Source: Planctomycetota bacterium (lineage in GTDB: Bacteria > Planctomycetota > Planctomycetia > Gemmatales > Gemmataceae). Taken from it: a DNA stretch of 64,000 nt. The translations under genes and the position numbers were made by a program. Under the pieces are notes generated by a model that was not told the origin of the DNA, did not search any database, and saw nothing but the letters and a program-made list of their open reading frames with translations. The number at the start of each line of letters is the position of its first letter. Within the stretch, counting starts at the first letter, position 1. This document shows positions 1 through 8,053 of the stretch, piece after piece. Location: positions 1 to 64,000 of the forward strand of contig JAKOSN010000073.1 in the NCBI GenBank assembly GCA_029777335.1, in the 5' to 3' direction.

Positions 1-85
1 AGGGATCGCAGATGACGACCAGTTGCAAGATTGGATCGAGCGAGCGCTCAAGTTCGTGAAGGCCTTGCCGAGGAAGGAAAACTAA
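1..85 (+). CDS. 3' end of an unidentified protein (partial)
   Basis: An open frame enters from the left edge (first full codon at base 2) and stops at the TAA at 83-85, leaving 27 visible residues. The tail is acidic then basic and contains WIERALKFVKALP, which reads like a C-terminal amphipathic helix. This is too little to assign a family. It runs toward the convergent P-type ATPase gene, with only 38 bases between the two stops. Confidence 0.45.
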   Translation, partial: GIADDDQLQDWIERALKFVKALPRKEN

Positions 86-123
86 CTCCGGGTCGTTTCA
101 CTCAATGCTGTGCCGTGCCGATG

Positions 124-2463
124 TCAATGGAATCCACTCCACCGCAAGAGGCGAATCTTCAGAAAGTCCAGTAGCAGAAGATAAACTCCCACCAAGGCGA
201 GCAGAGCTACCACCGCCAGCGGGCTGACCGGAGCCATCAACACCCCGTACGTCGCCAGCAGACCGACGACGATAACATCGGCAAGGGAACTCACGAGTAG
301 CCAGTGGCCGGGCCAGGACTTCCACAGGTGTCGCCGCTCGCGCACCAGATAGACCGTGGCCTGGCCTGAAAACACCAGCGTCAGAAATACCAGGGTTTGC
401 AGCTGCGGTAGATCCAGGTGGCACAGATCTCGCCCCACCAGGAAGACGGCAAAGCAGAGGGTGACCCAGGCCAGGGCCAGCACCAGGGCGATCATCACCA
501 GCGGTCGGATGCGCCAGCGGTCGGGTGTGCGGGAAAACGTCACCCGGTCAGCGGCCAGCGACATCGTGACGAAGTCGTTGGCAAACAGTAGCAGCAGGAT
601 CAGCCGGGGTGTGGTGACGAACACGCCGGTCAGCAGCAGGCCAAGGCTCAGGAACAGGGCGATCTGGAACGTCTTGACGATCTTGTTGAGGGTGTAGGTC
701 AGCATCCGCTGGTAGATGCACCGCCCCGTCTGGACCGCAGCCAGGACGTCCGTCAAGCCGGGATTCGTCAAAACCAGGCTCGCCGACGCCTTGGCCACGT
801 CCGTCGCGTTGGCGACCGCGATCCCCACCTCGGCCTGCTTCAAGGCGGGGGCGTCGTTCACCCCGTCCCCGGTCATCCCCACCACGTGCCCCGCTTGCTG
901 GAAAATCTGGACGAGATGAAACTTGTCTTCGGGAAACACGCCGGCAAAGACCGCGCATTCCCGGCGCCGAGCGTCGTCCCCGCCGCGCAGGCTCTCGGCC
1001 AGACAGGTCTCGCCGTCGATTCCTACCTGGGCGGCAATGGCCTGGGCCGTGGCTGCGCTGTCTCCCGTGACCATCACGACCCGAACACCGAGATCACCAA
1101 GGCTCCGAACCACGGCCTGGGAGTCTTCTCGCGGCGGGTCTTGTAGCGCCACCAGGCCGACCAGGCGCAAGCGGCCTTGCGGCCCCGCTGCGACAGCCAG
1201 AACGCGACAACCCTGGGCTGCCAGCGCCTGCACCTCGGTGTCGAGAAGCCGGTCGCCATCGGTCAGAGCGGCTACCACGGCGGGTGCGCCCTTGACGACG
1301 TGAAGCACGCCCGCCGGCTCGGACACCAGAGCTTCCGAGCGCTTGGTGGCAGGATCGAAGGGGAAAAACTGAAGGCGTTGTCGCTGTCGAGTCGGGGCGT
1401 TCCGCTTTCTGGCGGCGTCCAGTATTGCCAGATCGATGGGGTCTTGCGTGGCATCGTCACAGGCGAGAGCGGCCAGTTCGAGGAGTTCCTCTTCGAAGTG
1501 GGCAGCGCTGGGCCGCAACGCCGCCACCACCAACTGGTTCTTCGTGATCGTACCGGTCTTATCGCTGCACAAAACGTCCATCGCCGCCGCCTCCTCGACG
1601 GCAGAGAGCCGCGTCACCAGCACGCCCCGCCGGGCGAGTTCCAGCGAGCCGAGGGCGCTCGCCAGGGTGTAGGTCGCCGGCAGCGCCACCGGGACCGAGG
1701 CGACCAGCAGGATCAGGGCGAAGGGAATGATCTCTTGCAGGGCGAGGTCCCCGACAATGGCATAAACCAGAATCGCACCGACCAACAGCACGTCCAGCGC
1801 GACCAGGTACTTGACGACCGTGAAAATCAGCGCTTCCAGGTGGCTGGGTGTGCGCGAGGTCCGTACCAACTCGGCGGTCTTGCCGAAGCGGGTATGCGGT
1901 CCTGTCGCAGCAACTTCCCCGGTGGCCTCGCCTCGCCGCACCGTGCTACCAGCAAATGCTGTGTTCCCAGGGCCCACCTCGACCGGGGCCGATTCCCCGG
2001 TGAGCGCCGATTGATCAACGAGGATTTGCCCCTGCTGAAGCAGCACGTCTGCGGGAGCCAGGTCGCCCATGCGCACGTGAACCACATCCCCCGGCACGAG
2101 GTTCTGAGCGAGGACCAACTGCCAGCGTCCGTCTCGCAGGACACGGGCCTGAACGGTCAGGTGCTTACGCAGCAATTGCAGGGCGTTACTGGCCCGCCGC
2201 TCCTGAACGAAGCTGAGGACGGCGTTCAGCACGAGCAGGATGGCGATGATGACGGCTTGCGTGAACCTGTGCAAAACGAGTTCCAGCAACAGGGTGGCTT
2301 CCAACATCCACGGCACAGGCGACCAGAACTTGTGCACAAAGAGCAACAGCGGATGGGGCCGCTCCTCCGGCACGGCATTGGGGCCGTACCGAAGAAGCCG
2401 CTCCTGCGCCTCCTGGGCACTCAAGCCCGGGGTCGCGCTTGCCGTCGTATTGGTCGTGGTCAT
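124..2463 (-). CDS. P-type ATPase of the P3A proton-pump type
   Basis: A 779-residue cation pump of the inner membrane, most like the plasma-membrane H+-ATPases (P3A). These use ATP to export protons and build membrane potential. In order it shows an N-terminal cation-ATPase domain, the actuator motif TGES (about residue 155), the phosphorylation motif DKTGT with the catalytic Asp near 301, the hinge TGDGVNDAPALK, and a C-terminal membrane block. It lacks the long C-terminal autoinhibitory domain of plant and fungal pumps. I chose the ATG at 2463, which has AGGAG 8 bases upstream, over a GTG three codons earlier. Its upstream region is shared with the divergent adenosine-specific kinase gene. 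Ion specificity is inferred from family resemblance; a Mg2+ or Ca2+ pump is less likely. Confidence 0.9.
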   Translation of the reverse strand: MTTTNTTASATPGLSAQEAQERLLRYGPNAVPEERPHPLLLFVHKFWSPVPWMLEATLLLELVLHRFTQAVIIAILLVLNAVLSFVQERRASNALQLLRKHLTVQARVLRDGRWQLVLAQNLVPGDVVHVRMGDLAPADVLLQQGQILVDQSALTGESAPVEVGPGNTAFAGSTVRRGEATGEVAATGPHTRFGKTAELVRTSRTPSHLEALIFTVVKYLVALDVLLVGAILVYAIVGDLALQEIIPFALILLVASVPVALPATYTLASALGSLELARRGVLVTRLSAVEEAAAMDVLCSDKTGTITKNQLVVAALRPSAAHFEEELLELAALACDDATQDPIDLAILDAARKRNAPTRQRQRLQFFPFDPATKRSEALVSEPAGVLHVVKGAPAVVAALTDGDRLLDTEVQALAAQGCRVLAVAAGPQGRLRLVGLVALQDPPREDSQAVVRSLGDLGVRVVMVTGDSAATAQAIAAQVGIDGETCLAESLRGGDDARRRECAVFAGVFPEDKFHLVQIFQQAGHVVGMTGDGVNDAPALKQAEVGIAVANATDVAKASASLVLTNPGLTDVLAAVQTGRCIYQRMLTYTLNKIVKTFQIALFLSLGLLLTGVFVTTPRLILLLLFANDFVTMSLAADRVTFSRTPDRWRIRPLVMIALVLALAWVTLCFAVFLVGRDLCHLDLPQLQTLVFLTLVFSGQATVYLVRERRHLWKSWPGHWLLVSSLADVIVVGLLATYGVLMAPVSPLAVVALLALVGVYLLLLDFLKIRLLRWSGFH

Positions 2464-2566
2464 GCCACACACTCCTGGCCATTAGCCGGACGAGAAACTG
2501 CGAGGGCATAAGATAGCCGTATCGGCTGAAAGGACGACCCGAACATCGAAAGAGGGGGATCGTTCC

Positions 2567-3052
2567 ATGCAACTCCTCATCGTGAAGATCGAGAAGCCCG
2601 ACGACACCAACTTTATCCTGGGGCAGACGCATTTCATCAAGTCCGTCGAGGACATCCACGAAGCACTGGTTGGGGCCGTGCCGGGGATCAAGTTCGGGTT
2701 GGCGTTCTGCGAGGCGTCTGGCAAGTGCCTGGTGCGCTCGTCCGGCACTGACCCCGCCATGACCGAGCTGGCGCGGAAGAACGCCCTCGCGCTGGGAGCC
2801 GGGCACTCCTTCCTTGTGTTCCTGGGCGACGGCTTCTATCCGCTCAACGTGCTGAACACGCTGAAGATGGTCCCCGAGGTTTGCCACATCTTCTGTGCCA
2901 CCGCCAATCCCACCGAAGTTGTCCTGGCTGCGACGGAGCAAGGCCGTGGCATCCTCGGCGTGGTGGATGGCTTTTCGCCCAGGGGAGTCGAGGACGACGG
3001 CGAGATCAGGTGGCGGAAGGACTTCCTGCGCAAGATCGGCTACAAGTTGTGA
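2567..3052 (+). CDS. Adenosine-specific kinase family protein
   Basis: A 161-residue cytoplasmic protein matching the adenosine-specific kinase family (Pfam Adenosine_kin, PF04008), a small fold mostly known from archaea and thermophilic bacteria. Family features visible are the N-terminal strand with IVKIEKPDDTNFILGQTHFIKSVEDI, the segment KFGLAFCEASG, and the C-terminal stretch HIFCATANPTEVVLAAT followed by GVVDGFSPRGVE. Length is usual for the family. A purine-rich GAGGGGGATCG precedes the ATG. The next gene, an exported esterase, begins 10 bases after its stop, so co-transcription is likely although no functional link is obvious. The physiological substrate of this family is only partly established. 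Confidence 0.85.
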   Translation: MQLLIVKIEKPDDTNFILGQTHFIKSVEDIHEALVGAVPGIKFGLAFCEASGKCLVRSSGTDPAMTELARKNALALGAGHSFLVFLGDGFYPLNVLNTLKMVPEVCHIFCATANPTEVVLAATEQGRGILGVVDGFSPRGVEDDGEIRWRKDFLRKIGYKL

Positions 3053-3062
3053 AGGGACGAAC

Positions 3063-4001
3063 ATGAAGCACTCGGTTATCACGACGGCCCTGGTCGGCCT
3101 GGTGGCAGCTGCGGCCTTCGCCCAGGACACGCCGAAGCAAGCCGAGCGGATCGGCCCCGGCGACCACACCCGCACCCTGGTGATGGGCGAGCAGAAGCGC
3201 ACCTACCTCGTCCACGTCCCAAAGGGCTACGACCCGAAGAAGCCTGTGCCGGTCGTCCTGGCCCTGCACGGGGCGGCGATGAACGGCTCGATGATGGTCT
3301 GGTTCAGCGGCCTCAACAGGAAGTCGAACGACGCCGGCTTCGTCGTCGTCTACCCCAGCGGCACCGGCTCCGGGCCGTTCCTCACCTGGAATGCGGGTGG
3401 CTTCAAGGGCAAGATGGCTGAAGGAAAAGCGGATGACGTGGCCTTCATAGGCAAGCTGCTCGACGACCTGGGCAGAGTGGTCACGGTGGACCAGAAGCGG
3501 GTCTACGCCTGCGGCATGAGCAACGGCGGCATGATGTGCTACCGCCTCGCCGCCGAGTTGTCCGACCGGATCGCCGCCGTCGCCCCGGTGGCCGGCACCA
3601 TCGCCATCGACGAGAGCAAGCCGAAACGGCCCGTGCCGGTCATCCACTTCCACGGCACGAAAGATACCCTCGTCCCGTTCGAGACGGTGAAGGGCAAAAC
3701 GCCAGCGTTCATGAAGTTGAAGGGAGTCGAAGAGTCGGTGCAGACCTGGGTGAAGCTGAACGGCTGCGACGAGAAGCCGAAGACGGAAACGATCTCGAAG
3801 GACGGCGACGAGATGAAGGTGACACGCAAAACCTATAGCAACGGCAAGGACGGCTCGGAAGTCGTCCTCATCGTCATCGAGGGCGGTGGCCACACCTGGC
3901 CGGGCCAGCAGCCGCCCGTGGGGTTCATCGGCAAGTCGGCCCCGAACGTCTCGGCCAACGACCTCATGTGGGAATTCTTCCAGAAGCATAAGTTGAAGTA
4001 G
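3063..4001 (+). CDS. Secreted PHB-depolymerase/feruloyl-esterase-type hydrolase (copy 1)
   Basis: A 312-residue alpha/beta hydrolase of the LpqC/polyhydroxybutyrate depolymerase group (esterase_phb). Residues 1-20 form a clear Sec signal peptide ending in AFA-QD, so it acts outside the cytoplasm. The fold begins at VVLALHGAAMNG (oxyanion region). The nucleophile sits in GMSNGG, the acid is probably the Asp of HGTKDTLVPF, and the catalytic His is in GGGHTWPG. Substrate may be a polyester, an acetylated or feruloylated glycan, or a small ester. The start ATG has AGGGA about 8 bases upstream. A paralogue follows 42 bases later and is nearly collinear, pointing to tandem duplication. Confidence 0.88.
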   Translation: MKHSVITTALVGLVAAAAFAQDTPKQAERIGPGDHTRTLVMGEQKRTYLVHVPKGYDPKKPVPVVLALHGAAMNGSMMVWFSGLNRKSNDAGFVVVYPSGTGSGPFLTWNAGGFKGKMAEGKADDVAFIGKLLDDLGRVVTVDQKRVYACGMSNGGMMCYRLAAELSDRIAAVAPVAGTIAIDESKPKRPVPVIHFHGTKDTLVPFETVKGKTPAFMKLKGVEESVQTWVKLNGCDEKPKTETISKDGDEMKVTRKTYSNGKDGSEVVLIVIEGGGHTWPGQQPPVGFIGKSAPNVSANDLMWEFFQKHKLK

Positions 4002-4043
4002 GCTTGGCAATCTCCGATCGGCTTGAGGTAAACGGCAACGCAT

Positions 4044-4937
4044 ATGTGGCTCATGAACTTCTACTTCTCCTGGTGGCTTCGTCCGGGTGTGATTCGCTCG
4101 CTCACCGTCGACGGCAAAACCCGTTCCTACATCGTTCATGTCCCAAAAGGGCACGACCAGAGAACGCCAATGCCAGTGGTACTAGCGCTGCACGGGGCGA
4201 CAATGAACGGGGCAATGATGGCCTGGTTTTCCGACCTCAACCGAAAGGCCGACGAAGCAGGCTTCCTGGCAGTCTACCCAAACGGCACGGGCGCCCGCTC
4301 GTCGCTCTACTGGAACGGCGGAAATTGCTGCGGTCCGGCGATACAGAACCAGGTAAACGACGTGGGGTTCATCGATGCTCTTCTGGACGACCTGATGCGG
4401 ACCTATCCCGTCGATGCGCAGCGCGTGTACGCCACCGGCATGTCGAACGGGGCCATCATGGCCTACCGGCTCGCCTCGGAACTCTCCGATCGGTTCGCCG
4501 CCATTGCTCCGGTGGCAGGAGCTGTGGCGACCGAGACCCAGCAGCCGAATCGCCCTGTATCGATACTGCACTTCCATGGCACCAGGGACGAGTATGTCCC
4601 TTTCCTGGGCGGTAGGGGCGAGAAGAGCATCACCGGGACGCACTTCTGCTCTGTCGATCACTCGATCCAGACCTGGGTAAAGCTGAACGGCTGCGACGAA
4701 AACCCAAGGATCGACGTTCTCTCCAGGAATGACGACGAGATGCTCGTGACCCGCAAGACTTACACCAGCAGCAGGGACGGGGCCGAAGTGTCGCTGGTCG
4801 TGATCGAAAACGGCGGTCATACCTGGCCCGGTCGGAAATCGCCGGCGGCATCTCTTGGCAAGTCGGCCATGACTATCTCCGCCAACGATCTGATGTGGGA
4901 GTTCTTCCAGAAACACGAGTTGAAATCGAAACCATGA
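4044..4937 (+). CDS. PHB-depolymerase-type hydrolase (tandem copy 2, signal peptide altered)
   Basis: A 297-residue paralogue of the preceding esterase. The shared core runs from VVLALHGATMNG through GMSNGA (nucleophile Ser), HGTRDEYVPF (acid) and ENGGHTWPG (His) to the common C-terminus SANDLMWEFFQKH. The N-terminus differs: the Sec signal of copy 1 is replaced by a short aromatic stretch (MWLMNFYFSWWLRPG) with no recognisable cleavage site, so localisation may have changed. The initiator could be the ATG at 4044 or the one at 4053; neither has a strong Shine-Dalgarno. It also carries an extra Cys pair (GGNCCGP) absent from copy 1. Its stop overlaps the next start as ATGA, so translation is probably coupled. 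Confidence 0.82.
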   Translation: MWLMNFYFSWWLRPGVIRSLTVDGKTRSYIVHVPKGHDQRTPMPVVLALHGATMNGAMMAWFSDLNRKADEAGFLAVYPNGTGARSSLYWNGGNCCGPAIQNQVNDVGFIDALLDDLMRTYPVDAQRVYATGMSNGAIMAYRLASELSDRFAAIAPVAGAVATETQQPNRPVSILHFHGTRDEYVPFLGGRGEKSITGTHFCSVDHSIQTWVKLNGCDENPRIDVLSRNDDEMLVTRKTYTSSRDGAEVSLVVIENGGHTWPGRKSPAASLGKSAMTISANDLMWEFFQKHELKSKP

Positions 4938-5803
4938 AACACCTTCGAGTGACCCTTGTTCCCCTCTTCCTGGTTCTTCTCGCCCTGGCCCCTGCTGCCG
5001 GCCAGGACAAGCCGAAGGACGAGAAGAAGTACGCGCCGATGCCCTGGCACCTGGTTGACACCTGGTGGGATATCGGCCAGGAGACGCCGTTCGAGAGTTT
5101 GGCGGTGGATGTCTCCATCAGCGCCGACGTGCCTTCATCGGTGAACCTCTACATCTCCCCGGTTGGCCTGGGGCACCTGAGCAAGACTCCCTTCTACGGC
5201 GGCATCCAGACGCAGGCGGACGGCTACACGAAGAAGGACCAGAAACTTCGCCCCCTCGGTCCGGGCTTCCTCTTCTCCATGTGGGGCGAGCGCAGCCTGA
5301 CTGCCATCCGGCCCGCCGAGGGGGGCTTCTGCCAGAGTTCCGGCCACGAGGGGGATTTCGTCAGCGTGCGCCGCCCGTTCGCGTGGAAGAAGGGGAAGTA
5401 CACCTACAAGCTGGTGAAGATGGACCGGGAGGAGATCGACAGCAAACCATACACCTGGGTCGGGGCGTTCGTCTACTCCCACGACCGGGACGAGAACCTG
5501 TTCGTCGGCGCCCTGCGTTTCAAGGGCGAGAAGCTGGTCCTCGACCGCAAGGTGGCGAACTTCGTCGAGATCTACGGGCAGCGGAGACCTGTCGCCGACA
5601 TTCCCAGGGTGACGGTGACATTCGGTTCGCCCATCGTGAACGGTAAGGCGGCCAGGCACCCCACCGCAGAAGCGATCTACCCAAAGGGAGTGCCCGACTA
5701 TGCCAACACCGTGGCCAGGGACGGCTCGCTGGTCATCACCGTGGGCACCCCGGTCGAGGGGCGGACCAAACGCCGGGTGACACTGATCCAACCCGAGAAG
5801 TGA
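4934..5803 (+). CDS. Secreted protein with a DUF3472-like look, function unknown
   Basis: A 289-residue exported protein with a signal peptide of about 22 residues ending AAG-QD. The mature part resembles a beta-sandwich lectin-type fold. The run YGGIQTQADGY, FSMWGER, GGFCQSSGHEGDFVSVRRPFAW and GKYTYKL is reminiscent of DUF3472 proteins, but I cannot confirm this without a profile search. Its ATG overlaps the stop of the upstream esterase by four bases (ATGA), so the two are likely made together. No catalytic motif is obvious. A role as a carbohydrate-binding or scaffold partner of the two esterases would be inference only. Confidence 0.75.
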   Translation: MKHLRVTLVPLFLVLLALAPAAGQDKPKDEKKYAPMPWHLVDTWWDIGQETPFESLAVDVSISADVPSSVNLYISPVGLGHLSKTPFYGGIQTQADGYTKKDQKLRPLGPGFLFSMWGERSLTAIRPAEGGFCQSSGHEGDFVSVRRPFAWKKGKYTYKLVKMDREEIDSKPYTWVGAFVYSHDRDENLFVGALRFKGEKLVLDRKVANFVEIYGQRRPVADIPRVTVTFGSPIVNGKAARHPTAEAIYPKGVPDYANTVARDGSLVITVGTPVEGRTKRRVTLIQPEK

Positions 5804-5920
5804 TCGCCGTCCCTCTGCGCCCACCCGAAGCCGCGAGCGCCGCCGTTGTCCCGCACCCTCCGCTCCCGCTCACGGGTCCCTCACGCCACTTCGTTCGAGA
5901 TCCTGGGTGCGCCTGCTGGG

Positions 5921-6547
5921 TTACACACCGGAGGTTGTCACCTCCTTGTCACTCACCGCGACTCGCGCTGCCGAGTGGATTGCAGCCCGCTTGCGCAGAT
6001 AGGCCTTTGCCGAGTCGGCCATGGTCACGAGGGCCGCTCCCATCATGATGGCGTCCTTGACAACCAGCCGCCCGCGCCCGCTCAGATACGGGAATCCATG
6101 CTCGGCATCACCCAGCGCCGGCACCCAGCACTCCGGAGTGGTGACGAGGAACGACAGCGTAACGAACGACATCACAAAGACCAGGAAACTGCCGAGTGCC
6201 GCCGCCTGCGGCAACCAGGGGTGCAAGCAGAGCAGGAGGCCATACAGGACAATTACCGCCCCCAGGCCATAAGCGAACTCGTAGGTTCGATTCGACTCAT
6301 GCCAGGAGCGGTTCTCTGGCACGAGTTTCCCTTCCGGGTTCATGTGGCTCTTGTAATTGCCGGGGTCCGTATAGAAAAAGCTCATGGTTGGACTGTTGGC
6401 GACAAAGGGGACGATCCCGTCCGCCTCGTAGTGGAACGCCTTGAGCCCCCCGATCCAGAGCAGCACAATGATCAGCCCCACCCGAGTCACTGCCACTCCC
6501 ACCCGATCCATCCGCGACGCCAGTTCAAAGAGCTTCACCAAACCCAT
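5921..6547 (-). CDS. DUF417 membrane protein, RclC/YkgB-like
   Basis: A 208-residue inner-membrane protein of the DUF417 (YkgB) family. In E. coli the member RclC belongs to the reactive-chlorine resistance operon. Several hydrophobic segments are visible (GVAVTRVGLIIVLLWIGGLKAF, GLGAVIVLYGLLLCL, FLVFVMSFVTLSFLVTT), and the family signature FPYLSGRGRLVVKDAIMM lies near the C-terminus. I placed the start at the ATG whose upstream AAGGGAG is 8 bases away; a 25-residue longer reading has no support. It follows an AraC-type regulator gene by 71 bases on the same strand, matching the rclR-rclC pairing seen in enterobacteria. Biochemical function is not established. Confidence 0.85.
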   Translation of the reverse strand: MGLVKLFELASRMDRVGVAVTRVGLIIVLLWIGGLKAFHYEADGIVPFVANSPTMSFFYTDPGNYKSHMNPEGKLVPENRSWHESNRTYEFAYGLGAVIVLYGLLLCLHPWLPQAAALGSFLVFVMSFVTLSFLVTTPECWVPALGDAEHGFPYLSGRGRLVVKDAIMMGAALVTMADSAKAYLRKRAAIHSAARVAVSDKEVTTSGV

Positions 6548-6618
6548 GGCCGCATCTCCCTTGTGAACCAGAGGTGACTGGTTGACCGGGCCGTCCCGGG
6601 GTTGTCCGCCACCCTGAT

Positions 6619-7560
6619 TCAAGTATCGCGAGCCAGGGGCGGCTGCAGAATGGGCGCATGAGCCGAAAACATGGACAGATTGCTCCCGCCTCGAATCGCT
6701 GTTTCAAACTCGCGGAAGAAAGTCGGCGAATAGCCAGTTGCCTTCTTGAAAAGGCGGCTGAAGTACAGTTCATCGCTGAAGCCTACTTCCCGTGCAATCT
6801 CCTTGACCGGCTTCAGGGTATGGAGCAGTTGCCACTTGGCGTGGATCAGGATTCGATTTCGGATGAGGTCGGTTGGCGTGGTTCCAAGATGTTCCCGCAC
6901 GATCCTGCCAAGCGTCTTCGGGGTCAGGTGCAATCGCTCCGCGTACTCGGCGGGCGCATGGAGTGTGTGAAAGTTCTGCTCGATCAGGTCACGAAGCTGG
7001 ACAAGCACGGGATGCCGAAGCGCATGCGCCCCTGGCGGACACTCCTCTGAGCTGGGCGTTTTGATTCGGGCGGCAATGATGAGCAGAATCTTCAAATACG
7101 CGAGCATGACCTCGCCAAACGCAAGCTCGCGCTCGCTCTGTTCCCGCCGGATGCGGTCAACCAGGCCAGCGACCTCGGACTTCGCACGGTGGTCCAGTCG
7201 AACCATGGGAACGCCATAAGGATCGTTGAACAGGATGCCGCTACAGCCAACCTCGGCATGAAAAGTCTCAACGCACAGAAAGTTGGCGTGGAACTGGATG
7301 ACCTCTGCCTGAACCGGACCCTCGGGAAGAAAGCGAATGTGTTGATAGGGGACGAAGAACAGCAGGGAATCTGGCCCGAAGGGAAAATGGGAGGCATCGG
7401 CCCAGATCGTCCCGGAGCCGGATTCAAGGAAATACACGGAGAAGTAGTTGGTGCGCGCCGGATCGCTCGGCTTGCCATCGAGATGCAAGCTCTGGGTGCG
7501 GATCGCTTGATCTCCCCGGCGAGGGTCGTACAGATCGCCGTTGCTCGTTCGCCTGTTCAT
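6619..7560 (-). CDS. AraC-family transcriptional regulator
   Basis: A 313-residue regulator with an N-terminal cupin-like sensor (about residues 20-150) and a C-terminal double helix-turn-helix (about 195-295) ending with EIAREVGFSDELYFSRLFKKATGYSPTFFR, the classic AraC signature. Two Cys in the sensor half (FLCVET and VGCSG) are candidate redox switches by analogy with RclR, though the family alignment was not checked. It lies between an HxlR regulator 31 bases upstream and the DUF417 gene 71 bases downstream, all on the minus strand, so the three are probably one operon. The ATG is preceded only by a weak GAGAA. Confidence 0.88.
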   Translation of the reverse strand: MNRRTSNGDLYDPRRGDQAIRTQSLHLDGKPSDPARTNYFSVYFLESGSGTIWADASHFPFGPDSLLFFVPYQHIRFLPEGPVQAEVIQFHANFLCVETFHAEVGCSGILFNDPYGVPMVRLDHRAKSEVAGLVDRIRREQSERELAFGEVMLAYLKILLIIAARIKTPSSEECPPGAHALRHPVLVQLRDLIEQNFHTLHAPAEYAERLHLTPKTLGRIVREHLGTTPTDLIRNRILIHAKWQLLHTLKPVKEIAREVGFSDELYFSRLFKKATGYSPTFFREFETAIRGGSNLSMFSAHAPILQPPLARDT

Positions 7561-7591
7561 TTCTCGATCCAGCTCATTCTTGATCCCCGCT

Positions 7592-7951
7592 TCACTTCTT
7601 TTTCACCCTGATCCGTCTGATATGCTTCTGCCCCCACGCGCACATGATCTCGGTGATGGGGCGCAGCGTCTGGCCGTACTCCGTCAGCGAATATTCCACC
7701 TTCGGAGGAACCTCCGCATAGACCTCCCGGTGTACGATCCCATCGTGCTCCAGTTCCCGAAGCTGTTGCGTCAACATCCGTTCGCTCACGCCGGGAATCT
7801 TGCGGCGCAACTCGGCAAACCGATGCGTGCCCTCATGGGTCAGATGAAAGAGGATCACCACCTTCCATTTTCCGCCAATCACCTCCAGCGTCGCCTCGAC
7901 CGGGCAGTCATACGCGGTTCCCTCCAACGCACAAGTCTTACTTACGCGCAT
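7592..7951 (-). CDS. HxlR-family transcriptional regulator
   Basis: A 119-residue winged-helix regulator. It has the family hallmark of a conserved Cys directly before the first helix (YDCPVEATLEVIGGKWKVVIL), followed by HRFAELRRKIPGVSERMLTQQLRELEHDGIV and the wing VEYSLTEYGQTL. In YodB, HypR and similar members this Cys senses quinones, aldehydes or hypochlorite. An additional Cys lies at residue 7. The gene diverges from an Old Yellow Enzyme gene 102 bases away, a recurrent arrangement in which the HxlR protein represses the reductase. A dyad at 7988-7999 in the gap is a candidate operator. Confidence 0.9.
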   Translation of the reverse strand: MRVSKTCALEGTAYDCPVEATLEVIGGKWKVVILFHLTHEGTHRFAELRRKIPGVSERMLTQQLRELEHDGIVHREVYAEVPPKVEYSLTEYGQTLRPITEIMCAWGQKHIRRIRVKKK

Positions 7952-7987
7952 GTTAGTACCCCACCTTTTTCTACGTACCTGGTCACT

Positions 7988-7999
7988 CTGTAGATACAG
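7988..7999. promoter_or_regulatory. Candidate HxlR operator dyad
   Basis: CTGTA-GA-TACAG is a perfect 5-bp inverted repeat with a 2-bp centre. It lies 37 bases upstream of hxlR and 55 bases upstream of the reductase start. Centre-to-start distances suit control of both divergent promoters. A dyad this short can occur by chance; the position is the main argument. Confidence 0.4.
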
Positions 8000-8053
8000 T
8001 CTATCATTAATGCGACGGAAAATCGTGAGCGAATTGGAAGAAGGAGAAGCGGG

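Noticed and set aside
2515-2527. AGCCG-TAT-CGGCT dyad between the proton pump and adenosine-kinase genes
   Set aside because: A 5-bp arm palindrome is expected many times by chance in this window, and no regulator gene is adjacent.
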